Positions 34,757 through 43,956 are shown, counted from the first letter of the stretch. The stretch: DNA of 64,000 nucleotides from Bacteroidota bacterium (GCA_023423715.1 JAFAFC010000007.1:1-64000), one strand, 5' to 3'. Numbers and translations are program-made. The notes: generated from the sequence alone by a model not told the origin.

Positions 34757-35866
34757 ATGCAAGAAATTAAACTTCCTTTCCTCGTAAAAACGACTTTAGT
34801 ACTTATTAGTATCTTAATTTTCGGTTTTTTGGTGAAAATCGGAAAAGTGATTCTTGCGCCTTTGTTTTTTGCATTTTTATTGGCGTTACTTTTCGTTCCG
34901 CTTTCAAACTTTTTGGAGAAGCATTTTCGATTCTCGAGAAGTATTTCAACAATATTTTCATTCCTGTTATTTACAGCCTTTCTTTTTGGAATCGGATATT
35001 TCTTTGTTGGTCAATTAAGTGGTTTCATCAATGATTTTCCGCAAGTACAGAAACAAGTAAGTTCCACATTAGAGCAATTGCAGTCGTGGGTTTCTCATAC
35101 GTTTGATTTGAATGTTGCCAAACAAATGGATTACCTTAATCAAGGTTTAGAAAAACTAGTAAACGCCACAGGACTTATTTTAGGTGTTACTTTTGGAATG
35201 CTAGCTTCCACAAGTGCTTTTTTTGGTTTTACGATGTTGTTTTTCATCTTTATTTTAAATTACAGACGAACTTTGTATCAATTTATTTCTACATCATTTC
35301 ATGTAAAATACCGAGTTAAAGTTCGCGAAATCGCGACCGATGTAGAACGCGTTATTAAACAATATATTCTTGGCTTAATTATTCAAATCATTATTGTAAG
35401 CATACTTACTGCCATTTTATTAACCTTTATGGATGTTAAATATGCAATACTTCTTGCGATGCTTACAGGTATTCTAAACGTTATTCCGTACGTTGGAATC
35501 ATCACGAGTTGGGTTTTAGTATCGATAATTGCTTTTGCAACGGGCGGAAGTAGTCATTTGTTGTTTTTGGCATTAGGTTATATTGGAATCCACGCAATTG
35601 ATGCGAATATTGTTTTACCGCTAGTTGTTGGCTCCAAAGTAAAAATCAATGCTTTGTTTACCTTTATCGCATTATTGGTGGGCGAATCTTTGTGGGGAAT
35701 AGCAGGAATGTTCCTCAGCATTCCGTTTCTTGCGATTTTGAAAATTATTTTCGAACATGTGGAAGGTTTGGAACCTTGGGGAATGCTTTTAGGTGAAACG
35801 AAGAGTAAAAGGCCTAAAAAGAAATACAAAATCACCAAAACCATCACACTCGAAGAAAAAGATTAA
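34757..35866 (+). CDS. AI-2E family transporter
   Basis: A 369-residue polytopic membrane protein of the AI-2 exporter (AI-2E, PF01594) superfamily. About eight helices are seen, with paired N-terminal helices (about 15-70), a soluble loop (about 85-135) and the conserved late segments GILNVIPYVGIITSWV and LVVGSKVKINALFTFIALLVG. The family includes TqsA and sodium/proton antiporters, so the substrate is not certain. I use the ATG at 34757; the longer frame starts inside the lon terminator. Confidence 0.9.
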   Translation: MQEIKLPFLVKTTLVLISILIFGFLVKIGKVILAPLFFAFLLALLFVPLSNFLEKHFRFSRSISTIFSFLLFTAFLFGIGYFFVGQLSGFINDFPQVQKQVSSTLEQLQSWVSHTFDLNVAKQMDYLNQGLEKLVNATGLILGVTFGMLASTSAFFGFTMLFFIFILNYRRTLYQFISTSFHVKYRVKVREIATDVERVIKQYILGLIIQIIIVSILTAILLTFMDVKYAILLAMLTGILNVIPYVGIITSWVLVSIIAFATGGSSHLLFLALGYIGIHAIDANIVLPLVVGSKVKINALFTFIALLVGESLWGIAGMFLSIPFLAILKIIFEHVEGLEPWGMLLGETKSKRPKKKYKITKTITLEEKD

Positions 35867-36017
35867 CTTTTTCAAAACCCAATTCTATTTTACAAAAAAT
35901 TGATTTTCTGATATTTACAAAAGCTTAATTCATTTACAAGCATTAGAAAATCAAAATACAAAGCTTCTTTTCGATTCTGCATGACCTTTGGAAAAACAAA
36001 TCCAAAGAAATAGCATT

Positions 36018-36920
36018 ATGAAAGCAACGTACAGAAAATTAGGAAGTTTAGCATTAGTAGCCGTAACCTTAACGGCTTGTTCTAAACACGAAGGAGTTTC
36101 CACGACAGAATCTTCATCTGAAGCGGTATCCGCAGACGCAGCAATGGTTTCGGATAGCATTTCAACCGCAGCGACGATGACGGTGAAAGACAAACAATTC
36201 GTAAAAACTGCAGACGTCGATATGGAAGTTAAAGACGTATACGATGCGACCATTAAAATCGAAGGTGCCGTTCAGGAGCTTCGCGGTTTTGTAACACACA
36301 GTAATTTAACATCCAATATTGTTGAGCAAAACACCTACAACACTTCCGACACCGAAGCTGTTATGATCAAAAAATACAAATCAGAAAACAACATGGAGGT
36401 TCGTGTTCCTACGGAAAATCTTGGCGTGCTTTTGCAAAAAATTAATGATCAAAAGTTATTTCTTAACGCGAGGGTTATCAATGCCGAAGATGTTACAGCA
36501 GCGATCAAATATGCTGAATTGGAACAACAACGCGTCAAAAATAACTCAGGAAACATCCAAAACTTGAAAAATGGAAAGGATAAGGTGAATTTAAGCAACG
36601 AAAATGATTCGGATAAAAACATGCAAGCATTGTACAGCATGGAAAGAACGGATCAAATCAAATATTCTACGGTAAAAATCAATTTGGAAGAACCGTCTTT
36701 GAAAGTTGCTCAAATTCCTGTTGTCAACACCAAAAACATGGATAATCAATACAAGATCAATTTCTTTTACGACATGAAGAATTCGTTTGTAGAAGGTTTT
36801 CATTTCATTCAGTTGTTCATCATTGGACTAATGAAAATCTGGCCTTTCTTACTTATCGGAGGTGTTGTGGTGTATTTTTTACGCAAGAGAAAAAGAGCAC
36901 AAATCGGAAATCCGTCCTAA
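36018..36920 (+). CDS. DUF4349 lipoprotein
   Basis: A 300-residue DUF4349 protein. The lipobox VTLTAC gives a lipid Cys near residue 21, followed by a Ser/Ala-rich linker. The domain (about 60-240) has the typical KTADVDMEVKDVYDA strand, a coiled-coil middle (about 155-185) and a late beta strand, then a membrane helix (about 262-282) and a KRKR tail. It carries both a lipoprotein signal and a C-terminal helix, as family members do. I start at the ATG at 36018. A second member lies at 48307. The role is not known. Confidence 0.88.
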   Translation: MKATYRKLGSLALVAVTLTACSKHEGVSTTESSSEAVSADAAMVSDSISTAATMTVKDKQFVKTADVDMEVKDVYDATIKIEGAVQELRGFVTHSNLTSNIVEQNTYNTSDTEAVMIKKYKSENNMEVRVPTENLGVLLQKINDQKLFLNARVINAEDVTAAIKYAELEQQRVKNNSGNIQNLKNGKDKVNLSNENDSDKNMQALYSMERTDQIKYSTVKINLEEPSLKVAQIPVVNTKNMDNQYKINFFYDMKNSFVEGFHFIQLFIIGLMKIWPFLLIGGVVVYFLRKRKRAQIGNPS

Positions 36921-36955
36921 TTCAGGACTCTACATAGACCATATAGTGATTATGC

Positions 36956-36980
36956 AACCTTCCTTTCGGGGAAGGTTTTT
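36956..36980 (+). terminator. Intrinsic terminator after the DUF4349 gene
   Basis: An eight-base-pair stem, AACCTTCC (36956-36963) with GGAAGGTT (36970-36977), loop TTTCGG and a T-tract. Confidence 0.9.
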
Positions 36981-37013
36981 GCTTTTGAAATATGTAAATA
37001 GGATTTAATACTG

Positions 37014-37025
37014 ATTCGTACGAAT
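37014..37025. promoter_or_regulatory. Palindrome upstream of pgi
   Basis: ATTCGTACGAAT is a perfect 12-base palindrome 55 bases before the pgi start and upstream of its -7 element. It could be an operator; there is no second copy to support this. Confidence 0.25.
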
Positions 37026-37053
37026 AAAAACCGAGTCCTAAACTTCAATTTTG

Positions 37054-37061
37054 TAATTTTG
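37054..37061 (+). promoter_or_regulatory. -7 element of pgi
   Basis: TAATTTTG, a perfect Bacteroidota -7 match 18 bases before the ATG, followed by CAATCG. The same TTTTGTAATTTTGCA string precedes folD. No TTG is seen at -33. Confidence 0.5.
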
Positions 37062-37079
37062 CAATCGAAAAATAACGAT

Positions 37080-38723
37080 ATGCTTGCAAAAATAAATCCT
37101 TTACATACCAAAAGCTGGAAAGCGCTTCAAGATCACTTCGAACAAAATGATTTTGATTTAAGAACTTTATTCGAATATAATCCCAACCGTTTTGCAGAAT
37201 TTCATGTTGAAAGACCGGATTATTTGTTCGATTATTCTAAAAATTTAGCGGATAAAAATACCAAACAACTTTTGTTGAATTTGGCGGAAGAATGTCAATT
37301 AAAGGACGCAATCCAAAAAATGTTTTCGGGTGATGTGATTAACGAAACCGAAGGAAGAGCCGTTCTTCATACAGCACTTCGTGACTTTTCGGATAAGGAA
37401 ATTATCGTGGATGGCGAAAACATAAAACCTAAAATCAAAGCGGTTTTAGAGCATATGAAATCCTTTTCAGAATCCGTAATTTCTGGAAATCACAAAGGTT
37501 TTACAGGAAAAGAAATCACGGATGTGGTGAACATCGGTATCGGTGGTTCTGATTTAGGTCCGGTCATGGTGGTTTCCGCTTTGAAACATTTCAAAACAAG
37601 ACTAAACGTTCATTTCGTATCCAATGTTGATGGGAATCACATTGCCGAAGTGGTAAAAAATCTAAATCCTGAAACAACATTATTTATCGTTGCTTCAAAA
37701 ACATTTACAACGCAAGAAACCATGACCAATGCAGAATCTGCAAAAGATTGGTTCTTGAAAAAAGGAAGTCAAGAAGATGTTGCAAAACATTTTGTAGCGC
37801 TTTCTACCAATGTAAAATCTGTAAAAGATTTCGGAATTGCAGAAGAAAACATCTTCGAATTCTGGGATTGGGTTGGTGGTCGTTACTCATTATGGAGTGC
37901 GATTGGCTTGAGCATTGTTTTAGCTGTTGGTTACGATAATTTTGAATCTTTATTAAAAGGCGCTTACGAAACAGACACCCATTTCCAAACAGCAGATTTT
38001 TCGGAAAACGTCCCTGTGTTAATGGGCTTGCTAGGAATTTGGTACCGTAATTTTTACGGAGCAACTTCGTATGCAATTCTACCCTACTCACAGTATTTAG
38101 ATCGTTTTGCGGCGTATCTTCAACAAGGCGATATGGAAAGTAATGGTAAATCAGTGGATCGTAACGGCGAATTTGTTGAATATGAAACGGGACCAATTAT
38201 TTGGGGTGAACCAGGAACCAACGGGCAGCACGCTTTTTATCAACTAATCCACCAAGGAACGGAATTAATTCCATCCGATTTTATCGCTTTTGTAGAATCC
38301 AACAATCAAGTTTCGGATCATCAGGATAAGCTTTTGGCTAACTTTTTTGCACAAACGGAAGCGATGGCTTTTGGAAAAACCGAGGAAGAAGCTTTAGAAG
38401 ATTTAGAAAAATCTGGTGCTTCTGAAGAGAAAATTGAGCAGTTGCTTAATCACAAAGTTTTCGCAGGAAATACGCCAACCAATTCTATTTTAATTAAGGA
38501 ATTAACGCCATTTACTTTAGGTCAATTAATTGCTTCGTACGAACATAAAATTTTTGTTCAAGGAGTTATTTGGAACATTTTCAGTTTTGACCAATTTGGA
38601 GTGGAATTAGGAAAAGTTTTGGCTGGAAACATCCTTAAAGAACTAAAAAACAGCGAAACAATCTCGGATCACGATAGTTCAACCAACGGTTTGATTAATT
38701 ATTATAAAAAGAATCGTTCCTAA
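37080..38723 (+). CDS. pgi: Glucose-6-phosphate isomerase
   Basis: A 547-residue enzyme that interconverts glucose 6-phosphate and fructose 6-phosphate in glycolysis and gluconeogenesis. Length and motifs fit the long bacterial type: VNIGIGGSDLGPVMV, the sugar-phosphate loop VASKTFTTQETMTNA, the catalytic Glu in PIIWGEPGTNGQHAFYQLIH and the late active-site Lys region near LAGNILKEL. I start at the ATG at 37080; the seven-codon longer frame would take in the -7 promoter element. Confidence 0.97.
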   Translation: MLAKINPLHTKSWKALQDHFEQNDFDLRTLFEYNPNRFAEFHVERPDYLFDYSKNLADKNTKQLLLNLAEECQLKDAIQKMFSGDVINETEGRAVLHTALRDFSDKEIIVDGENIKPKIKAVLEHMKSFSESVISGNHKGFTGKEITDVVNIGIGGSDLGPVMVVSALKHFKTRLNVHFVSNVDGNHIAEVVKNLNPETTLFIVASKTFTTQETMTNAESAKDWFLKKGSQEDVAKHFVALSTNVKSVKDFGIAEENIFEFWDWVGGRYSLWSAIGLSIVLAVGYDNFESLLKGAYETDTHFQTADFSENVPVLMGLLGIWYRNFYGATSYAILPYSQYLDRFAAYLQQGDMESNGKSVDRNGEFVEYETGPIIWGEPGTNGQHAFYQLIHQGTELIPSDFIAFVESNNQVSDHQDKLLANFFAQTEAMAFGKTEEEALEDLEKSGASEEKIEQLLNHKVFAGNTPTNSILIKELTPFTLGQLIASYEHKIFVQGVIWNIFSFDQFGVELGKVLAGNILKELKNSETISDHDSSTNGLINYYKKNRS

Positions 38724-38763
38724 ATTGACGTGTCTTTAAAAGAAGGTTCAGAATTATATTTTG

Positions 38764-38771
38764 TAATTTTG
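38764..38771 (+). promoter_or_regulatory. -7 element of folD
   Basis: TAATTTTG, a perfect match to the Bacteroidota -7 consensus, 34 bases before the folD ATG and in the same sequence context as the pgi promoter. The -33 element is not clear. Confidence 0.5.
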
Positions 38772-38805
38772 CATCGAAATAAAAGTAAAAAGAAATACCA
38801 AGATC

Positions 38806-39690
38806 ATGGCTCAAATTTTAGATGGATTAGCGCTTTCTAAGCAAATAAAATCCGAAATTAAAGTAGAAGTTCAGAAAATTTTAGACTCCAAAAGAAGAGC
38901 ACCGCATTTGGCTGCTATTCTTGTAGGAAACAACGGAGCGAGCAAAGCGTACGTTAATTCTAAAGTAAAAGATTGTGCCGAAGTCGGTTTCGAATCGTCA
39001 CTAATCAAGTTTCCAAGCACTGTTTCTGAAGCTGAACTTTTAGAAAAAATTGATGAGCTTAACAAATCAAAAGCAGTGGATGGTTTTATCGTTCAACTTC
39101 CGTTGCCCAATCAAATTGATCAAGAAAAAATTATTAACGCAATTGATCCTAGAAAAGATGTAGACGGTTTCCACCCTACGAATTTCGGGAAAATGGCTTT
39201 GGAAATGGATACTTTTATTCCAGCTACGCCATTTGGAATTTTAACATTGCTAGATCGCTATAATATTGAGACCAAAGGAAAACATTGTGTGATTATTGGT
39301 CGTTCCAGAATCGTTGGAAAACCGATGAGTATCCTGATGGGAAGAAAAGATTTCCCTGGAAACTCTACGGTTACATTGACGCATTCGTATACGCCGCACG
39401 TAGAGGAGTTTACAAGAAATGCAGACATTGTAATCACAGCTTTAGGTGATCCTCATTTCTTAAAAGGCGATATGATTAAACAAGGTGCCGTTATTATCGA
39501 CGTAGGAATTACACGAGTTGATGACGATACCGAAAAAGGCTACCATCTTGCTGGTGATGTTGATTTTGAAAGTTGCGAACCGAAAGCAGCTTGGATCACT
39601 CCAGTTCCAGGCGGTGTAGGCCCAATGACAAGAGCAATGTTAATGAAAAATACATTACTTGCGTACAAAACATCTGTTTATAATGACTAA
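38806..39690 (+). CDS. folD: Bifunctional methylenetetrahydrofolate dehydrogenase/cyclohydrolase
   Basis: A 294-residue bifunctional enzyme of one-carbon metabolism: oxidation of 5,10-methylene-THF to methenyl-THF, then hydrolysis to 10-formyl-THF. Motifs are the catalytic Tyr and Lys region ASKAYVNSKVKDC, VDGFIVQLPLP, PRKDVDGFHPTNFG, ATPFGILTLLDRY, the NADP-binding VIIGRSRIVGKPM and VPGGVGPMTRAMLM. It has its own promoter, and its last eight bases overlap the start of queE, so the two genes are coupled. Confidence 0.97.
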   Translation: MAQILDGLALSKQIKSEIKVEVQKILDSKRRAPHLAAILVGNNGASKAYVNSKVKDCAEVGFESSLIKFPSTVSEAELLEKIDELNKSKAVDGFIVQLPLPNQIDQEKIINAIDPRKDVDGFHPTNFGKMALEMDTFIPATPFGILTLLDRYNIETKGKHCVIIGRSRIVGKPMSILMGRKDFPGNSTVTLTHSYTPHVEEFTRNADIVITALGDPHFLKGDMIKQGAVIIDVGITRVDDDTEKGYHLAGDVDFESCEPKAAWITPVPGGVGPMTRAMLMKNTLLAYKTSVYND

Positions 39691-40315
39691 AGAAGAACAA
39701 GACATACTATTAAATGAAGGAAAAATGCTCCCAGTCATGGAGCATTTTTATACTATTCAGGGAGAAGGTTTTCACACGGGAAAAGCAGCCTATTTTATTC
39801 GTTTAGGCGGATGTGATGTCGGTTGCCATTGGTGTGATGTCAAAGAAAGTTGGGATGCCAACATTCATCCTGTAATGGATGCGATTGAAGTAGCTGAAAT
39901 GGCGGCGAAGCATTGCAAAACCGTTGTTTTAACGGGTGGCGAACCGATGATGTGGAATCTTGAAATCTTAACTTCTAAATTGAAAGAATTAGGTTGTACG
40001 ATTCATGTGGAAACATCGGGAGCGTATCCATTGAGCGGACATTTAGATTGGATCACCCTTTCACCAAAGAAAACCGGACTTCCGAAAGAGGAATTTTACC
40101 AAAAAGCAAATGAACTCAAAGTCATTGTTTTTAACAACCATGATTTAGAATTTGCCGAAGAACAAGCTGCAAAAGTTTCAGAATCATGCGAATTGTTCCT
40201 GCAAAGTGAATGGAGCAAGCGAGATCAAATCTATCCTAAAATTACATCTTTCATCATGAACAATCCAAGATGGAGGTCGTCTGTTCAGACGCATAAATAT
40301 CTTAACATTCCGTAA
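39683..40315 (+). CDS. queE: 7-carboxy-7-deazaguanine synthase
   Basis: A 210-residue radical SAM enzyme that makes 7-carboxy-7-deazaguanine on the route to queuosine in tRNA. The N-terminus has the substrate-binding HFYTIQGEGFHTGKAAYFIR and the cluster motif with C44, C48 and C51 (CDVGCHWC). VLTGGEPMMW follows. The cluster spacing CxxxCxxC is standard. I use the ATG at 39683, overlapping the end of folD by eight bases. Other queuosine genes are not in this window. Confidence 0.95.
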   Translation: MTKEEQDILLNEGKMLPVMEHFYTIQGEGFHTGKAAYFIRLGGCDVGCHWCDVKESWDANIHPVMDAIEVAEMAAKHCKTVVLTGGEPMMWNLEILTSKLKELGCTIHVETSGAYPLSGHLDWITLSPKKTGLPKEEFYQKANELKVIVFNNHDLEFAEEQAAKVSESCELFLQSEWSKRDQIYPKITSFIMNNPRWRSSVQTHKYLNIP

Positions 40316-40337
40316 CTTTAGGTCAAACTAACTTTCC

Positions 40338-41705
40338 ATGCAACAACTACGATATTCCAGATATCTCAAATCGATGATCATTTCGATAGATATTGTAGTT
40401 GTTGCATTTTGCTTTCTATTAGCACTATATTTCAGCGATACAAACGTTAAACAAGTTTATGTTAGCGAAGATTCTGTTTTAATTCTTGTTTTCCTTCTGT
40501 TTTTTTGGGTAATCCTTAGTAGTCGAACGAAATTATACTCCATTCCAAGAAGTTTCACGTATGTGTCCTATCTCGAAAGGCTTATTACGCACATTGTTAC
40601 TTTTGTTATTGGAGTCATTCTATTAGCGAAAATATCGCACAACCAAATTTTGAATACGGATTTATTTAAACTTGGACTAACGCTTTTTGTAAGCTTATTT
40701 TTCATTAAATCCACTATATTTTTTGCATTAAAAATCTTACGATCAACCGGCGCAAATCATAGAAATATCATGTTTTTGGAATTGAATTCCAATATGGAGA
40801 TTCTCAAGGAAACCTTTCAAAAAAGGAAAGATTACGGGTTTAAATTGTTTGAATATTCTAATTCAGGATTTGACTTAGAACACTTAACTGAATTTTGGAA
40901 AGAAAAAGGAATTCACACCGTTTTTTTACCTTCCAACCACCATTTATCAAAGCAAGAAGAAACGGATTTATTTAAAGAAGCTCTGAATCATAAAATAGCG
41001 ATTTCCATTGTTCCGAAGATGAACCAACCAGAATTCTATTCCTACGAACTTTCGTATGCAGAATTAGTTCCCATTCTAACAACAGCAAAATTTCCGCTCG
41101 ATTATTACACTAATGATGTTATCAAAAGAACTTTTGACATCCTTTTTTCTGTGATTATCTTGGTAGGAATTTGTTCTTGGTTATTTCCAATAGTTGCACT
41201 TATCATAAAATTAGATAGTAAGGGACCAGTTTTCTTCAAACAAAAACGGTATGGTTATCATGAAGATGTTTTTACCTGTTTGAAGTTTCGAACTATGGTT
41301 GAAAACGAGCATTCTTCGGATAGAACAACTTCAAAAAATGACTACCGAATCACAAAAATTGGAAAATTACTACGCATTTCAAGTTTGGATGAGTTGCCGC
41401 AATTCATCAATGTTTTAATGGGAAATATGTCTGTTGTTGGTCCAAGACCGCACATGATTTTGGTGGACAATTATTATAAACCCAAAATCGGAAAATATGC
41501 CATTCGAAGTTTAGTAAAGCCTGGAATCACGGGATTAGCCCAAGTAAACGGACTTCGTGGTGATAAAGGCGATATGAATCTTCAGATGCGAAAACGTATA
41601 ATCGCTGATTCGTATTACGTGAAAAACTGGAGCTTTAGCTTGGATATGGTCATTATCCTGAAAACCATCGCCTTACTAATTACTGGTGACAAAAACGCAC
41701 AATAA
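40338..41705 (+). CDS. Polyprenyl-phosphate sugar-1-phosphate transferase
   Basis: A 455-residue membrane enzyme of the polyprenyl glycosylphosphotransferase (WcaJ/WbaP-like) family, which begins surface polysaccharide units by placing a sugar phosphate on undecaprenyl phosphate. The N-terminal part has four membrane helices (about 15-135), then a soluble region, then the bacterial sugar transferase domain (about 265-455) with KRTFDILFSVIIL, FKQKRYGYHEDVFTCLKFRTM (read around its LKFRTM core), SLDELPQFINVLMGNMSVVG and PRPHM. It is a lone gene here; the sugar is unknown. A flippase and a glycosyltransferase are at 23035-25423. Confidence 0.92.
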   Translation: MQQLRYSRYLKSMIISIDIVVVAFCFLLALYFSDTNVKQVYVSEDSVLILVFLLFFWVILSSRTKLYSIPRSFTYVSYLERLITHIVTFVIGVILLAKISHNQILNTDLFKLGLTLFVSLFFIKSTIFFALKILRSTGANHRNIMFLELNSNMEILKETFQKRKDYGFKLFEYSNSGFDLEHLTEFWKEKGIHTVFLPSNHHLSKQEETDLFKEALNHKIAISIVPKMNQPEFYSYELSYAELVPILTTAKFPLDYYTNDVIKRTFDILFSVIILVGICSWLFPIVALIIKLDSKGPVFFKQKRYGYHEDVFTCLKFRTMVENEHSSDRTTSKNDYRITKIGKLLRISSLDELPQFINVLMGNMSVVGPRPHMILVDNYYKPKIGKYAIRSLVKPGITGLAQVNGLRGDKGDMNLQMRKRIIADSYYVKNWSFSLDMVIILKTIALLITGDKNAQ

Positions 41706-41732
41706 TTTCTCAAAATATCTTACCTTAGCAGC

Positions 41733-42485
41733 ATGATTAAGAAGTTTTTGAACGCCTTTGGAGAATACCTGATTTTGGTTGGGAAAAGTTTGAAGGCTCC
41801 CCAAAAAAATTCCGTATTCTGGAAAGGATTCATGCGGGAGGTTAACGACTTGGGAATCAACTCTTTTGGACTGGTCGTTTTCACATCCATTTTCGTTGGT
41901 GCGGTTGTCGCAATACAAATGTATAATAACTTTAACGCCTCTTCTTTCCCTATTCCAACCTCGTTTGTGGGGTATGCGAGTAAAGCGGTTTTGGTTTTAG
42001 AATTTTCACCTACCATTATCAGCTTAGTTTTGGCTGGGAAAGTAGGATCGTATATTGCATCAAGCATAGGAACCATGCGTGTTTCCGAACAGATTGATGC
42101 ACTAGACATTATGGGAGTAAACTCGGCAAATTTCTTGGTTCTTCCCAAAATTTTAGCGTGTATCATTTTTAACCCAATTTTGATTGCCATCAGTATGGTT
42201 GTTGGTATTTTGGGAGGTTACGCTGCCGGAATGGTTACAGGAAACTGGACGACTGCTGAATTTACAACGGGAATCCAAATGTATATGCCGAATCTTTTCT
42301 TCTACTATGCATTTATTAAAACTGCCGTTTTTGCATTTATAATCGCGACGGTTCCTTCGTATTTTGGATATAACGTGCAAGGTGGTTCATTGGAAGTGGG
42401 ACGTGCTAGTACACAAGCTGTTGTTTGGACAATGGTTTTCATCATTATTTCTGAATTACTATTAACTCAAATGATTCTAAGCTAA
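41733..42485 (+). CDS. MlaE-type ABC transporter permease
   Basis: A 250-residue permease of the MlaE family (PF02405), which works with MCE proteins to move phospholipids between the membranes. It has five to six helices and the conserved loops VGYASKAVLVLEFSPTI, VAGKVG-like LVLAGKVGSYIASSIGTMR and EQIDALDIMGVN. The stop codon overlaps the start region of the ATPase gene (one base), so they are translated together. The MCE partner is not here; a candidate is at 28774-29724. Confidence 0.94.
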   Translation: MIKKFLNAFGEYLILVGKSLKAPQKNSVFWKGFMREVNDLGINSFGLVVFTSIFVGAVVAIQMYNNFNASSFPIPTSFVGYASKAVLVLEFSPTIISLVLAGKVGSYIASSIGTMRVSEQIDALDIMGVNSANFLVLPKILACIIFNPILIAISMVVGILGGYAAGMVTGNWTTAEFTTGIQMYMPNLFFYYAFIKTAVFAFIIATVPSYFGYNVQGGSLEVGRASTQAVVWTMVFIIISELLLTQMILS

Positions 42486-43294
42486 TGATTGAAGTAAAAG
42501 ATTTAAAGAAGAGCTTTGATGGTGTTGAGATTCTAAAAGGCATCAGCACCACATTTGATACAGGAAAAGTAAACCTCATCATTGGACAAAGTGGATCGGG
42601 AAAAACGGTTTTCCTAAAATCTCTTTTGAACGTTTATGAACCTACAAGTGGTAGCATTATGTTTGATGGTCGAGATGTAATGAATATGTCTCAACACGAA
42701 AAACAAAGTTTACGTGCGGAAATCGGAACCGTATTCCAAGGAAGTGCTCTTTTCGATTCCTTAACGGTTGAAGAAAATATTACGTTTCCGCTTGACATGT
42801 TTACGAATTTAACCTTTCGTGAGAAAAAACGACGGGCTATAGAAGTAATGGGACGTGTACACCTAGACAATGCAAGTAAAAAGTATCCATCCGAAATTTC
42901 GGGGGGAATGCAAAAAAGGGTTGCTATTGCAAGAGCGATTGTAAACAACCCTAAATATCTTTTCTGCGACGAACCAAATTCCGGATTAGACCCATATACA
43001 TCAAATATTATTGATGACCTTTTATTGGAAATCACAAAGGAATACAACACAACAACGATTATCAACACCCACGATATGAATTCTGTGATGACGATTGGTG
43101 AAAAGATTGTTTACCTAAGGAAAGGAATTAAAGAATGGGAAGGCGACAAAGATATCTTAATCACTGCAGGCAATAAAAACCTGATTGATTTCGTTTATTC
43201 ATCAGAGTTGTTTAAAGAATTAAGAGAATACTTGATGGAAAACAACAAAACATCTATTGAAAATATCATAACTAAACCAAACAGTAATGACTAA
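42485..43294 (+). CDS. MlaF-type ABC transporter ATP-binding protein
   Basis: A 269-residue ATPase of the MlaF type. It has Walker A GQSGSGKTVFLKSL, Q-loop in IGTVFQGSALFDSL, signature ISGGMQKRVAIARAI, Walker B YLFCDEPNSGLDP and the switch His in INTHDMNSVM. It powers the MlaE permease encoded one base upstream. The C-terminus extends about 20 residues past the usual fold. It overlaps the following outer-membrane protein gene by eight bases. Confidence 0.95.
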   Translation: MIEVKDLKKSFDGVEILKGISTTFDTGKVNLIIGQSGSGKTVFLKSLLNVYEPTSGSIMFDGRDVMNMSQHEKQSLRAEIGTVFQGSALFDSLTVEENITFPLDMFTNLTFREKKRRAIEVMGRVHLDNASKKYPSEISGGMQKRVAIARAIVNNPKYLFCDEPNSGLDPYTSNIIDDLLLEITKEYNTTTIINTHDMNSVMTIGEKIVYLRKGIKEWEGDKDILITAGNKNLIDFVYSSELFKELREYLMENNKTSIENIITKPNSND

Positions 43295-43904
43295 ATTATT
43301 TTACGCGGCGTGCATCTGTATTTCAGGATTAGCATCAGCCCAAATTTCAGTTGCAGGGAAAGCCAATTTACTTTTCCCTTCAAGTTCTGCATCTTGGAAA
43401 GACATTAAAAATGCAGCAAACACAGCTATCGACGAAAAAGGAAAAAACAATACAGGTTTCAACGTAGGTTTATCAGTAAAAATTGATACACCAACAGCAT
43501 TTTTCGTAATGCCGGAATTGTATTACACAACTTTCAAAAATGAAACGGACGTTAATGGTGTTACTATCGAAGCGAAAAGTAACCGTGTTGACCTTCCTGT
43601 GCTTCTAGGATACAACCTTTTGGGTAAAACATTAGGTGTTTATGTTGGTCCCGTTGCGAGCTACAACTTAAGCAAAGAAAATACCTACAACGAATTCAAA
43701 GAAAATGTAAAAAATAACTTTACAGTAGGTTATCAGTTTGGTGCACAAGCACAAATTAAAAAGCTACTTATCAACGCTCGTTACGAAGGTGCTTTCAGTA
43801 AAGATCAAAGAGAGTACATTAGTCAAATTGCTGATAAAGACGAAACAATTAGATACGACAACAGACAAGGATTATTCATCGTTGGTCTTGGATATCAGTT
43901 CTAA
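43287..43904 (+). CDS. Outer membrane beta-barrel protein coupled to mlaEF-like genes
   Basis: A 205-residue protein with a signal peptide (MTKLFYAACICISGLASA-Q) and a small beta-barrel (PorT/OmpW-like outer membrane beta-barrel family): alternating strands such as FNVGLSVKID, LLGYNLLGKTLGVYVG and FTVGYQFGAQ, with a C-terminal aromatic residue (GLGYQF) as the BAM recognition signal. Its start overlaps the ATPase gene by eight bases, which suggests joint function. It could be the outer-membrane end of the lipid transport path in place of MlaA; that is inference. Confidence 0.85.
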   Translation: MTKLFYAACICISGLASAQISVAGKANLLFPSSSASWKDIKNAANTAIDEKGKNNTGFNVGLSVKIDTPTAFFVMPELYYTTFKNETDVNGVTIEAKSNRVDLPVLLGYNLLGKTLGVYVGPVASYNLSKENTYNEFKENVKNNFTVGYQFGAQAQIKKLLINARYEGAFSKDQREYISQIADKDETIRYDNRQGLFIVGLGYQF

Positions 43905-43926
43905 AAGAATTCGAAATTTAAAATAA

Positions 43927-43956
43927 AAAAATCCTCAGTTAAACCTGAGGATTTTT
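43927..43956. terminator. Bidirectional intrinsic terminator
   Basis: A 12-base-pair stem, AAAAATCCTCAG (43927-43938) with 43945-43956, and a six-base loop. It lies between convergent genes; the stop codon of the minus-strand gene is in the loop. Confidence 0.93.
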
